From: an uncultured Gammaproteobacteria bacterium | GTDB lineage: Bacteria > Pseudomonadota > Gammaproteobacteria > PS1 > Pseudothioglobaceae | Reading direction: 5' to 3' | Assembly (NCBI GenBank): GCA_902556205.1 | Contig: CACDVH010000016.1 | Span: 1 to 35,043 of the forward strand | Length of the DNA stretch: 35,043 bases | Shown: positions 22,160 to 30,249 of the stretch, one piece after another | Numbering within the stretch: position 1 is the stretch's first letter | Layout of the letters: the number at the start of each line of letters is the position of its first letter | Notes under the pieces: model-generated | The model's input: the letters and a program-made list of their open reading frames with translations, nothing else | Database searches by the model: none | What the model was told of the DNA's origin: nothing | Made by a program: the position numbers and the translations under genes

Positions 22160-22954
22160 ATGAAAAATTTGTCTACTATGTCTTCATCCCAATTAAAGGA
22201 TATCAAGTTTATTCTGACAGATATTGATGATACTTTGACCTCAGATGGAATTTTGAAGAGTAACGCTTATGAGGCTATGGAGAGATTGTCTAATAATGGT
22301 TATAAAGTAATACCAGTAACTGGTCGATGTGCAGGATGGTGTGATCACATTGCTAGGATGTGGCCAGTAGATGGAGTTGTTGGAGAAAATGGAGCTTTCT
22401 TTTTTAGCTATGACCATGTAAAGAAAAAAATGAATAATTTTTATAGTCAAACAGAGGATGAAAGAAGAGAAAACTTTATAGTTCTTAATCAAATTAAAAA
22501 TACAATTCTCGAATCTGTTCCTGGAACTGCAGAAGCGTCTGATCAGCAGTATCGTATTACTGACTTAGCAATTGATTTTGCCGAAGATGTTCCTAAACTG
22601 CCTCAAGATAAGATTGATGAAATTGTTCAAATTGCAGAACAAAAAGGCGCAGTAGCTAAGATAAGCTCAATACATGTTAATTGTTGGATTGGGAGTCATA
22701 ATAAACTTTCTACAAGTTTAAAAATTCTAAAAGAAAGCTTTGGTTTAAATGATGCTGAAATTCAGAATACTGCTATCTTTATTGGAGACTCTCCGAATGA
22801 TTCAACAATGTTTGGTTTTTTTAATAACTCAGTAGGTGTTGCTAATGTAATTGACCTAATAAATAGTATCGAAAACCCACCAAAATATATTACTCAAAAT
22901 TATTCAGGAAACGGATTTGTAGAGCTTGCAGATCTCATAATCAATAAAAATTAA
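22160..22954 (+). CDS. HAD superfamily (class IIB, Cof-type) phosphatase
   Basis: This 264-residue cytoplasmic HAD hydrolase has motif I LTDIDDTLT with nucleophile D21 and acid D23, motif II threonine in PVTGR (T54), the C2B cap (about 85-180), K182 as motif III and motif IV IFIGDSPNDS (D210, D214). Cof-like relatives dephosphorylate sugar phosphates or mannosyl-3-phosphoglycerate. Its position at the head of an operon with glpD and a Na/Pi carrier, divergent from an organophosphate importer, suggests a phosphoester from that route as substrate. GGAG lies 5 nt before the ATG. Its stop shares one base with the glpD start. Confidence 0.85.
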   Translation: MKNLSTMSSSQLKDIKFILTDIDDTLTSDGILKSNAYEAMERLSNNGYKVIPVTGRCAGWCDHIARMWPVDGVVGENGAFFFSYDHVKKKMNNFYSQTEDERRENFIVLNQIKNTILESVPGTAEASDQQYRITDLAIDFAEDVPKLPQDKIDEIVQIAEQKGAVAKISSIHVNCWIGSHNKLSTSLKILKESFGLNDAEIQNTAIFIGDSPNDSTMFGFFNNSVGVANVIDLINSIENPPKYITQNYSGNGFVELADLIINKN

Positions 22955-24516
22955 TGTCACAAAATCCAGAAAAAATTTATGATGTTTTTGTTGCTGGTGG
23001 GGGAATCAATGGTATTGGCGTAGCTCGAGATGCTGCAGGAAGAGGTTATTCGGTTTGTTTGTGTGAGATGAATGACTTTGCCTCTGGGACATCATCTAAT
23101 TCAACAAAACTAATTCATGGTGGTCTGAGATATCTTGAACACTATAAATTCCGCTTGGTTCAAGAATCATTAAAGGAGCGAGAAGTACTTCTTAAAATGG
23201 CGCCTCATATCATTTGGCCAATGAGATTTATTCTGCCTCATTCAAAAGGTATGAGGCCTGCATGGCTTTTAAGGTTAGGCTTATTTCTTTATGATCACTT
23301 AGGCTTTCGAAAAATTTTACCAGGGACTAGCTATGTAAAACTTAATAAGAGTGAACTTGGAAGTCCTTTGAAGAGTAATTTTAAGTTTGGTTATGAGTAT
23401 TCTGATTGCTGGGTAGATGACTCAAGATTAGTTATATTAAATGCTGTAGATGCGTCTTTGAAAGGTGCAAAAATACAAAATTATTGTAAAGTCACAAAAG
23501 TTGAAAAGTCAGATGGATTATGGTCAATAACAACTACTGATTCAATTGATGGGAAGCAGAACATATTTAAGGCAAAGTGTTTTATTAATGCTTCTGGCCC
23601 GTGGGTTGATGATTTATTAAATAGCTCTTTTAAAAGGGATAACTCAAAAAATGTTCGACTCGTGAGAGGTAGTCACATTGTTGTAAACAAGCTTTTTGAT
23701 CATGACAGATCTTACATATGCCAAAACAATGATAATCGAATATTTTTTATGATTCCTTATGAAGATAAATATACTCTGATTGGAACGACAGATATTGACC
23801 ATGGGCAATCAGCTGAAAATGTTGAAATCAGTGAAGAGGAGAAGCTTTATATCTGTAAATCAGCTAATGAGTATTTAAATTCACAAATTAGTCTTGAAGA
23901 TATTGTTTGGAGTTATTCTGGAGTAAGGCCTCTTTATGACGATGGTGCAAGCGCAGCTCAAGAAGCTACTCGCGACTATGTAATCAAGTCCGAGCAGAGT
24001 GAATCATCCCTTATGATCAATATTTTTGGAGGAAAAATTACAACCTATCGTCGTCTATCAGAGTCTATCCTTAAGAACGTCGAAGAGTTTCTTGGAAGTA
24101 AAGGCGATTCTTGGACTAACCGTTCTTCCCTACCCGGAGGAGACATAGATGTTGATGGCCAGTTGGATTTGCAAAATAAACTTCAAACGAAATATCCATT
24201 TTTAACTCAAGAGACTCTTAAGCGTGTGGTTCGTTCTTATGGCACTATTTCTTTTGATATTTTTGGCGATGTAGAACATATAGATTCGCTCGGAAAGCAT
24301 TTTGGCTCAGGCCTTTATGAAAGAGAGGTTGCCTATTTAATTCAAGAAGAGTGGGCTCGAACTTCTGATGACATTTTATTCAGAAGATCTAAACTTGGAC
24401 TCTCTTTTTCCAAGGATGAAATAAAAAATCTCAATCAATATCTGGATGATTTTTTTAAAGCCAATAGCCATAAAAAAAATGATGAACTAAAAAACAAAAT
24501 GGTTGAAACAGTATGA
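22954..24516 (+). CDS. glpD: FAD-dependent (aerobic) glycerol-3-phosphate dehydrogenase
   Basis: GlpD oxidises sn-glycerol-3-phosphate to dihydroxyacetone phosphate and passes electrons to quinones at the inner membrane. The FAD-binding motif is VAGGGINGIG (13-22), followed by family signatures FASGTSSNSTKLIHGGLRYLE and, further on, INASGPWVDD, IGTTDIDH, SGVRPLYDD and FGGKITTYR. A C-terminal GlpD cap follows. At 520 residues it is full length. It overlaps the HAD gene (TAATG) and the Na/Pi gene (ATGA). No glpK or glpF is nearby, which fits substrate arriving already phosphorylated. Confidence 0.95.
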   Translation: MSQNPEKIYDVFVAGGGINGIGVARDAAGRGYSVCLCEMNDFASGTSSNSTKLIHGGLRYLEHYKFRLVQESLKEREVLLKMAPHIIWPMRFILPHSKGMRPAWLLRLGLFLYDHLGFRKILPGTSYVKLNKSELGSPLKSNFKFGYEYSDCWVDDSRLVILNAVDASLKGAKIQNYCKVTKVEKSDGLWSITTTDSIDGKQNIFKAKCFINASGPWVDDLLNSSFKRDNSKNVRLVRGSHIVVNKLFDHDRSYICQNNDNRIFFMIPYEDKYTLIGTTDIDHGQSAENVEISEEEKLYICKSANEYLNSQISLEDIVWSYSGVRPLYDDGASAAQEATRDYVIKSEQSESSLMINIFGGKITTYRRLSESILKNVEEFLGSKGDSWTNRSSLPGGDIDVDGQLDLQNKLQTKYPFLTQETLKRVVRSYGTISFDIFGDVEHIDSLGKHFGSGLYEREVAYLIQEEWARTSDDILFRRSKLGLSFSKDEIKNLNQYLDDFFKANSHKKNDELKNKMVETV

Positions 24517-26153
24517 CGCTGCTTATAGAACTCCTAGGATCGATAGCTTTACTTTTGTGGGGCCTTAGAATGGTTCGAACTGGGGTTATGCGCTCATATG
24601 GTACAAATATCAAAAGATTTGCACGTCGCTCTGAGGGCAAAATAATTCCCGCATTTTTATCTGGACTAATTGTTGCAGCGCTGTTGCAAAGCAGTACTGC
24701 AGCTGTATTGATTTCTGCCTCTTTTGCAGGTCAAAGTCTCATTGGAGTTGGAACTGCATTTATCACCATGCTGGGTGCTGATATTGGAACCTCTGTTGCA
24801 GTTCTTATTGCCTCACAAAAATTCACAACTTTAGCGCCATTTCTTCTTGCTGTGGGTATTTTTGGTTTTATTTCATCTAAAGAAAATAAACGTCAGAATG
24901 TTTTCAGAGCAATTGGTGGGCTTGGCTTAATTCTGCTAGCACTAATATTAATTTCTATTACTGCAGGACAATTAGCAGAATTAAGGGAATTTAAATCTCT
25001 TCTGGAAGTATTTAAAAATCAGCCAGTATTCTTCGTAATATTAGCTTTAGTATTGACCTATTTGTCATATTCAAGCTTGGCTATAGTTTTACTTTCGGTA
25101 AGCTTTTTAGCTACTGGTGTGATTGGGATAAATGAGAGTTTATATCTTGTTCTAGGGGCTAATCTTGGAAGTGGCATGTTGCCTCTTATTTCAAGTTGGA
25201 AATCCTCAGAATTGGAAAAAAATCCAATTATTGCAAATTTATTAGTTAGGTCGCTTTGCATCATTCTTTTTTATCCATTTGTTTCCGTATTTTCTAATTT
25301 CTCATTAGCTTACATTTCTTTCGAATTAGTTCCAGCTATTTATCACCTAACATTAAATTTATTTGTAGCCATTATTGGCATTATCTTTTCAAAACAGTTT
25401 CTTACTTTATCTTTGAGTTTATTCTCTGAAAATAAAAATGAAGATCAATTAAATAAACATAATATTCTTGAAGCAGATGATTTCTCTATGCCAGCAGTAT
25501 CTCTTGCCAATGCAAAAAGAGAGGCTTTAAGAATGGCAGAAGTTTCACAAAATATGGTTGTATCCTCACTTGCGGTTTTCAAAGATGATAATGAGGCCCT
25601 TCGTGATGAAATTATAAAAAAAGAGGATACCGTTGATGAATTTTATGACGGAATAAAGCTCTACATTGCAAGAATATTACAAGAAGAGCTTTCACCAGTA
25701 GAGAGTCAGCAAGCATTAAACATTCTTAACTTTACAACGAATATGGAACATATTGGTGATATTGTAAATAACAGTTTAATGGAGCTTTCTGGAAGAAAAA
25801 TTGCAAAGCATATTCATTTTTCAAAAGAGGGTTTTGGTGAGATTATTTCAATTCATGAAGAAGTCTGCGCTAACTATGATCTAGCAATCAATACATTCGT
25901 ATCAAATGATTGTGAACTAGCTAGAGTTTTATATGAAAAGAAGCAAGAACTTCATAAACTTGAAAAGAGGTCTGTCTCTAAACATTTGCAGCGAATAGGT
26001 AAAGGAGTAGCTGACAGTCTGGAAACTAGTTCAATGCATATTGATGTTGTAAGAGACTATAAGAGAGTTAATAGTCTTTTATCATCTATTGCATACCCAA
26101 TATTGTTTGCATCAGGTGAAATGCTAGAAACAAGATTAAAGCAAAACACCTAA
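24513..26153 (+). CDS. Na/Pi cotransporter family protein with C-terminal PhoU-like domain (YjbB type)
   Basis: The N-terminal half (about 1-310) is a sodium-phosphate cotransporter domain with several membrane helices and the hallmark QSSTAAVLISASF (59-71), GADIGTSVAVL, and a second repeat with LSYSSLAIVLLSVSF and GANLGSGMLPL. Residues from about 330 to 546 form a soluble helical PhoU-like domain. The architecture and length (546 residues) match E. coli YjbB, which has been linked to phosphate export. Coupled to glpD and a phosphatase, it may relieve phosphate released by organophosphate breakdown. Direction of transport is not visible in sequence. Confidence 0.88.
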   Translation: MTLLIELLGSIALLLWGLRMVRTGVMRSYGTNIKRFARRSEGKIIPAFLSGLIVAALLQSSTAAVLISASFAGQSLIGVGTAFITMLGADIGTSVAVLIASQKFTTLAPFLLAVGIFGFISSKENKRQNVFRAIGGLGLILLALILISITAGQLAELREFKSLLEVFKNQPVFFVILALVLTYLSYSSLAIVLLSVSFLATGVIGINESLYLVLGANLGSGMLPLISSWKSSELEKNPIIANLLVRSLCIILFYPFVSVFSNFSLAYISFELVPAIYHLTLNLFVAIIGIIFSKQFLTLSLSLFSENKNEDQLNKHNILEADDFSMPAVSLANAKREALRMAEVSQNMVVSSLAVFKDDNEALRDEIIKKEDTVDEFYDGIKLYIARILQEELSPVESQQALNILNFTTNMEHIGDIVNNSLMELSGRKIAKHIHFSKEGFGEIISIHEEVCANYDLAINTFVSNDCELARVLYEKKQELHKLEKRSVSKHLQRIGKGVADSLETSSMHIDVVRDYKRVNSLLSSIAYPILFASGEMLETRLKQNT

Positions 26154-26238
26154 TCCCAATTAGTTTTCCGCTGAGAATATGAGCATTTAATTTTTTCAAG
26201 CTCTATAATAATTGCATTATAAATAATCAATGTTAATT

Positions 26239-27426
26239 ATGAATCATGAAATAGTTATTGTTGCAGCAACTCGAACTGCCATTGGGTCATTTGGAGGCTC
26301 TCTTTCCTCAATACCTGCACATAAACTTGGCTCTGCTGTAATTTCTTCTTTGCTTCGAAAGACAGGATTGGATAGCAATCTAGTTGATGAGGTTATTCTT
26401 GGACAGGTTTTGACTGCTGGAAGTGGACAAAATCCAGCTCGTCAGGCTTCAATTGATGCGGGTCTTGCTGAAGTAACACCTGCAATGACGATAAATAAGG
26501 TTTGTGGCAGTGGATTAAAGGCAGTTCAGTTAGCGTTTCAAGCAGTTGCATGCGGGGATGCGGAAATAGTTATTGCAGGCGGTCAAGAAAATATGAGTCT
26601 TTCTGGCCATGTTTTACCTCGCTCTAGAGAAGGTAAAAAAATGGGCCCATGGGAGATGGTTGACACTATGGTTGTAGATGGTTTGTGGTGTGCATTTAAT
26701 GATTATCATATGGGGGTTACAGCTGAAAATATTGCTTCAAAGTATGATTATTCAAGAGAGGGTCAGGATGAATTTGCAGCCTCCTCTCAACAGAAAACTG
26801 AATCTGCACAGATTTCAGATCTTTTCCGAGATGAAATAACTGAAATCACTATTCCTCAAAGAAGGGGTGATGATGTTGTTTTTGATACGGACGAATACCC
26901 AAGACATGGCGCCACTAAAGATTCACTTGCAAAGCTCAGACCGGCATTTACAAAAGATGGTACAGTGACTGCTGGAAATGCTTCGGGCATTAATGATGGA
27001 GCTGCTGCAGTCATGGTCATGACTGCATCAAAGGCCAAAGAACTTGGTCTTAAGCCAATGGCTAAAATTGTCTCCTATGCGAGCGCAGGGGTCGATCCAA
27101 AGATTATGGGGACAGGTCCAATACCAGCAACTTCCAAATGTTTAGAAAAGGCTGGATGGAATGCCTCAGAGTTAGACCGAGTAGAGGCTAATGAAGCTTT
27201 TGCAGCCCAAGCAATGTCTGTCAATGATGTTCTTGGCCTGGATAAATCCAAAGTTAACGTAACTGGAGGTGCTATTGCCCTGGGTCATCCAATAGGCGCC
27301 TCAGGAGCCAGAATACTGGTAACTCTTCTTCATGGGATGCAGAGAGATAAGGCAGATAAAGGCCTTGCAACTCTGTGCATTGGAGGTGGGATGGGTGTTG
27401 CTATGGCTGTTGAAAGAATTGAATAG
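26239..27426 (+). CDS. Acetyl-CoA acetyltransferase (thiolase, PhaA/AtoB type)
   Basis: This biosynthetic-type thiolase interconverts two acetyl-CoA and acetoacetyl-CoA. The catalytic set is C89 ([12 protein letters not shown]), H350 ([10 protein letters not shown]) and C380 (CIGGGMG), almost the same numbering as the Zoogloea enzyme. The start is unclear: ATG at 26230 or 26239, neither with a Shine-Dalgarno sequence; I chose 26239 because [16 protein letters not shown] matches family N-termini (395 residues). It stands alone; no phaB, phaC or CoA-transferase gene adjoins. A possible -10 TATAAT lies at 26204-26209 without a clear -35. Confidence 0.93.
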   Translation: MNHEIVIVAATRTAIGSFGGSLSSIPAHKLGSAVISSLLRKTGLDSNLVDEVILGQVLTAGSGQNPARQASIDAGLAEVTPAMTINKVCGSGLKAVQLAFQAVACGDAEIVIAGGQENMSLSGHVLPRSREGKKMGPWEMVDTMVVDGLWCAFNDYHMGVTAENIASKYDYSREGQDEFAASSQQKTESAQISDLFRDEITEITIPQRRGDDVVFDTDEYPRHGATKDSLAKLRPAFTKDGTVTAGNASGINDGAAAVMVMTASKAKELGLKPMAKIVSYASAGVDPKIMGTGPIPATSKCLEKAGWNASELDRVEANEAFAAQAMSVNDVLGLDKSKVNVTGGAIALGHPIGASGARILVTLLHGMQRDKADKGLATLCIGGGMGVAMAVERIE

Positions 27427-27444
27427 TTTTTATTTCAAAAAACT
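27425..27444 (+). terminator. AT-rich hairpin after the thiolase gene
   Basis: AGTTTTT (27425-27431, including the end of the stop codon) and AAAAACT (27438-27444) form a 7-bp stem with a 6-nt loop, followed by a TTAATTATT stretch. It has almost no GC pairs, so termination strength is doubtful. Confidence 0.25.
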
Positions 27445-27503
27445 TTAATTATTAAAAGAAATACCATTTTGACCCTTATTAAAATTTCGTCTCATTTTTA
27501 TAG

Positions 27504-27532
27504 TTGACAAGTCTAAAAAAAAAATGTAGCCT
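27504..27532 (+). promoter_or_regulatory. Candidate promoter of the BMP-transporter operon
   Basis: A perfect -35 box TTGACA (27504-27509) is followed after 17 bp by TAGCCT (27527-27532), a poor -10 preceded by TG. A consensus -35 with a weak -10 suits an activated or tightly controlled promoter. Transcription would begin near 27539, leaving a leader of about 175 nt before the first gene. Confidence 0.5.
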
Positions 27533-27540
27533 GTCTATCC

Positions 27541-27633
27541 AGTCAAGAAGTTTTAGTCTTTAAATTGACTAAATCAGAATATGAATTTTGTAAAAGGAGA
27601 AATTGTTTAGCCTTTTAAGGATTTTTGAGGCTG
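27541..27633 (+). promoter_or_regulatory. Leader region with competing inverted repeats
   Basis: TTTAGTC (27552-27558) and GACTAAA (27567-27573) form a 7-bp stem with an 8-nt loop. AGTCAA (27541-27546) can instead pair with TTGACT (27565-27570), so the two pairings exclude each other. Further on, AGCCT (27609-27613) and AGGCT (27628-27632) form a stem extendable by wobble pairs, competing with the local CCTT-TT-AAGG palindrome (27611-27620). Mutually exclusive stems ahead of a terminator-like hairpin are what attenuators and riboswitches look like. I do not match it to a known riboswitch class. Confidence 0.4.
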
Positions 27634-27643
27634 AATGAGAAGG

Positions 27644-27695
27644 GTAATACAATAACATTTGAGGAGTTTTTATTAATGTTTGTGTTACATTTTTT
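27644..27695 (+). terminator. Terminator-like hairpin in the leader of the BMP operon
   Basis: GTAATACA (27644-27651) pairs with TGTGTTAC (27681-27688), and after a 2-nt bulge AACATT (27654-27659) pairs with AATGTT (27675-27680). That gives 14 base pairs with one G-T wobble around a 15-nt loop containing GAGGAG. Six Ts (27690-27695) follow one base later. It lies between promoter and first gene, so it would act as an attenuator rather than an operon end. Confidence 0.5.
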
Positions 27696-27711
27696 AATAA
27701 TAAAGGAGTAA
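27676..27711 (+). CDS. Possible 11-codon leader peptide before the BMP gene
   Basis: An ATG at 27676 opens an 11-residue frame (MFVLHFLIIKE) ending with TAA at 27709-27711, three bases before the next gene's ATG. GAGGAG at 27661-27666 lies 9 nt upstream at ribosome-site distance. The Shine-Dalgarno sequence of the following gene (AAGGAG, 27703-27708) lies inside its last codons, so translation of this frame could affect the next start. It may be chance in AT-rich DNA; there is no run of regulatory codons. Confidence 0.3.
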   Translation: MFVLHFLIIKE

Positions 27712-27714
27712 ATA

Positions 27715-28719
27715 ATGAAAATGGGAAGTTTAAGTAAACTATTAATCATTACATTATCTAGCTTTCTTTTGTCTGGACAAGTTTTTGCAGACAAAATCAA
27801 AGTTGCAGGCGTATATACTCAGCCATTACAGCAAAAATGGGATGCAAGATTGCATCTTGCTTTGCAGGCAGCAGCAGATAGAGGTGAAATTGATTATGTT
27901 AACTCAGAGAAAGTTTCAAATACAGACTATGTGAGAGTTCTTAGGGAGTATTCTGAGAGTGGAGTAGACCTTATAGTTGGTGAAGCTTTTGGTATCAGTG
28001 CTGAGGCTAGAAAGGTAGCTGATGACTATCCAAACATAGCCTATTTAATGGGCGATCCTGGAAGTGGTTATGGTGGAGAGCACGGTAGTAATTTTTCAGT
28101 ATTTGATAACTATATTCATGAGCCTTGCTATCTGATGGGGATTATTGCCGGTGGTATGACAGAAACCAATAAAATCGGTATGGTAGGTGGCTATGCGATT
28201 GGTGAAGTAAACCGCTTATTCCATGCATTTATGGCTGGCGCAAGGTCGGTTAATCCAGACGTTGAGTTTAAAGTTAGCTTTATTGGATCTTGGTATGATC
28301 CACCAAAAGCAAAAGAAGCAGCATTTGCTCAAATAGAGGCGGGTGTTGATGTATTGTATGCTGAGCGAGCTGGTGTAGTTGATGCAGCGAGAGAGAAAGG
28401 CATACTTGCGTTTGGCAATGTTAATGATATGAATAAAGAAGAAAATGGCACAGATGTTGTTGTCACATCAGCTTTATGGCATATGGAAAATGCAATCGAT
28501 CATGCTATCTCAAGAGTTAAGGCTGGAACTTTTGCAGCTGAGGACTATAAAGAATGGACAATGATGCACAAAGGTGGAGCTTCTTTAGCGCCATACTATG
28601 AGTTTGACAGCAGGATTGATAGTGATGTTAAAACTAAAGTAGCAGCAATGTCTAGAAAAATCTTAGGTGGTGGTCTTGTAGTTGGAATTAATGACGACGA
28701 GCCAAAATCAACTTACTAA
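27715..28719 (+). CDS. BMP family ABC transporter substrate-binding protein
   Basis: This is the periplasmic receptor of a basic-membrane-protein (PnrA/BmpA/NupN) type ABC importer; relatives bind purine or pyrimidine nucleosides. A Sec signal peptide spans about residues 1-25, ending VFA before DKIK, with no lipobox cysteine, so it is soluble periplasmic. The fold markers are IKVAGVYTQP, DLIVGEAFGIS, YGGEHGSNFSVFDNY, GIIAGGMTETNKIGMVGGYAI and ERAGVVDAAREKGILAFG. The 334-residue length is normal. AAGGAG (27703-27708) precedes the ATG by 6 nt. The downstream cytosine-deaminase-like gene suggests a pyrimidine or related nucleobase ligand (inference). Confidence 0.88.
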   Translation: MKMGSLSKLLIITLSSFLLSGQVFADKIKVAGVYTQPLQQKWDARLHLALQAAADRGEIDYVNSEKVSNTDYVRVLREYSESGVDLIVGEAFGISAEARKVADDYPNIAYLMGDPGSGYGGEHGSNFSVFDNYIHEPCYLMGIIAGGMTETNKIGMVGGYAIGEVNRLFHAFMAGARSVNPDVEFKVSFIGSWYDPPKAKEAAFAQIEAGVDVLYAERAGVVDAAREKGILAFGNVNDMNKEENGTDVVVTSALWHMENAIDHAISRVKAGTFAAEDYKEWTMMHKGGASLAPYYEFDSRIDSDVKTKVAAMSRKILGGGLVVGINDDEPKSTY

Positions 28720-28728
28720 GATTAGCAG

Positions 28729-30249
28729 ATGAAAAAGTTACAATTTTCCAAAATTTGTAAGAGTTTTGGATCTGTTGTAGCAAATGACAATATTTCACTC
28801 TCACTTGGTGAGGGTGAAATTTTGTCTTTATTAGGAGAAAATGGCGCAGGGAAGACTACGCTAATGAATATTCTCTTTGGACACTATGTAAGTGACAAAG
28901 GATTTATTGAAGTTGAGGGCAAGAAATTAACTCCTGGATCAACAAGAGCCTCTCTAGATGCTGGGATTGGAATGGTCCATCAGCATTTTACTTTAGCAGA
29001 TAATCTTACTGTATTAGAGAATATTATCCTTGGTACTGAGCCTTTAACTAGACTTTGGAGCCAAAAAAAACAAGCCTATAAGAAACTTCAAGAATTATCA
29101 AAGCGTTTTGGATTAATAATTGATCCAGATGCTAAGATAGCCGATTTAACGGTTGGCGAGAAACAACGAGTTGAGATTATAAAAGCACTCTATCGTGATG
29201 CCAGTATTTTGATACTTGATGAGCCAACTGCAGTTCTAACACCCCAAGAAAGTGAGCAGCTTTTCAGAGTCCTTAAGGAGATGGTAAAAGCTGGTCTTTC
29301 AATCATGTTTATATCTCATAAATTACATGAAATTTTAGAAATTAGTGATCGAATAGTCGTTCTTCGACATGGTAAATTAGTAGGAGAAGTTACTACTAAA
29401 AATGCTAGCAAGGAGTCACTTGCAGAAATGATGGTTGGTCGTAAGGTCACTCGACCGGCTTATGAAAAATTAAAAAAAGGTAAAGCAGTCGTTGAGCTTG
29501 AAAATGTTTCTTTGAATGCTAGTGAAGGATCGGCATCTCTGAGCAATGTAAACCTTGCAATTCATGAAAAAGAAATTATTGGTCTTGCCGGTGTTGCTGG
29601 CAATGGTCAAACTGCTCTCGCTTCAATCCTTCAGGGTTTAGCGTCTCCGAGCTCTGGTGAGTTAAAACTATTTGGTGAAGTTTTAGGTAAATACGACCCC
29701 TGTTATCTTACAGAATCTGGAGTAGCCAGAATTCCAGAAGATCGAACAAAAGAGGGCGTTATAGGTGAAATGGAATTATGGGAAAATTTCCTAGGAGAGG
29801 AGTTACGCACTAAAGCGAAATCAAGATTCTTTATTGATAAAAAGCAAGCAGTTAGTAGTGCCGAAAAATTAATACAAGAATATGATATCCGCTGTGAGGG
29901 ACCATTTGCTTCTACCAGGTTATTGTCTGGTGGAAATATTCAAAAGTTAATTCTAGCAAGAAGTTTATCAAATAATCCGCGCTTTATAATTGCAAATAAA
30001 CCAGCAAGGGGGCTAGACGAAGGGGCTATAAGTTTTGTTCAGCAACAAATAGTAAATGCTAAAACGAAAGGCGCTGGAGTGCTTCTAATCAGTGAAGATT
30101 TAGATGAGATTTTTGAGTTGTCTGATCGGATTGCAGTGATTTTTGATGGAAAAATTCAAGGGCCGTTTGACTCGAATAAAGTTAGTATTAATGAAGTAGG
30201 TCTTATGATGAGTGGTGAAATGAAAACGGACAGTGTTTATGAGAATTAA
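28729..30249 (+). CDS. ABC transporter ATP-binding protein, double ATPase (NupO/RbsA-like)
   Basis: This 506-residue protein fuses two ATPase domains, as in nucleoside and monosaccharide importers. Domain 1 is complete: GENGAGKT (36-43), LTVGEKQRVEIIKAL, ILILDEPTAVLTPQE and an FISHKLHE switch. Domain 2 has the altered Walker A GVAGNGQTA and signature LLSGGNIQKLILARSL, but its Walker B region reads IIANKPARGLDEGA where relatives usually have AAQPTRGLD, so it is probably a non-hydrolysing or weak site, as is common here. It starts 9 bp after the receptor gene and its end overlaps the first permease. Confidence 0.93.
   Translation: MKKLQFSKICKSFGSVVANDNISLSLGEGEILSLLGENGAGKTTLMNILFGHYVSDKGFIEVEGKKLTPGSTRASLDAGIGMVHQHFTLADNLTVLENIILGTEPLTRLWSQKKQAYKKLQELSKRFGLIIDPDAKIADLTVGEKQRVEIIKALYRDASILILDEPTAVLTPQESEQLFRVLKEMVKAGLSIMFISHKLHEILEISDRIVVLRHGKLVGEVTTKNASKESLAEMMVGRKVTRPAYEKLKKGKAVVELENVSLNASEGSASLSNVNLAIHEKEIIGLAGVAGNGQTALASILQGLASPSSGELKLFGEVLGKYDPCYLTESGVARIPEDRTKEGVIGEMELWENFLGEELRTKAKSRFFIDKKQAVSSAEKLIQEYDIRCEGPFASTRLLSGGNIQKLILARSLSNNPRFIIANKPARGLDEGAISFVQQQIVNAKTKGAGVLLISEDLDEIFELSDRIAVIFDGKIQGPFDSNKVSINEVGLMMSGEMKTDSVYEN

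Noticed and set aside
24455-24640. Minus-strand frame across the glpD-Na/Pi junction
   Set aside because: It is antisense to the coupled glpD stop and transporter start, with no supporting site.
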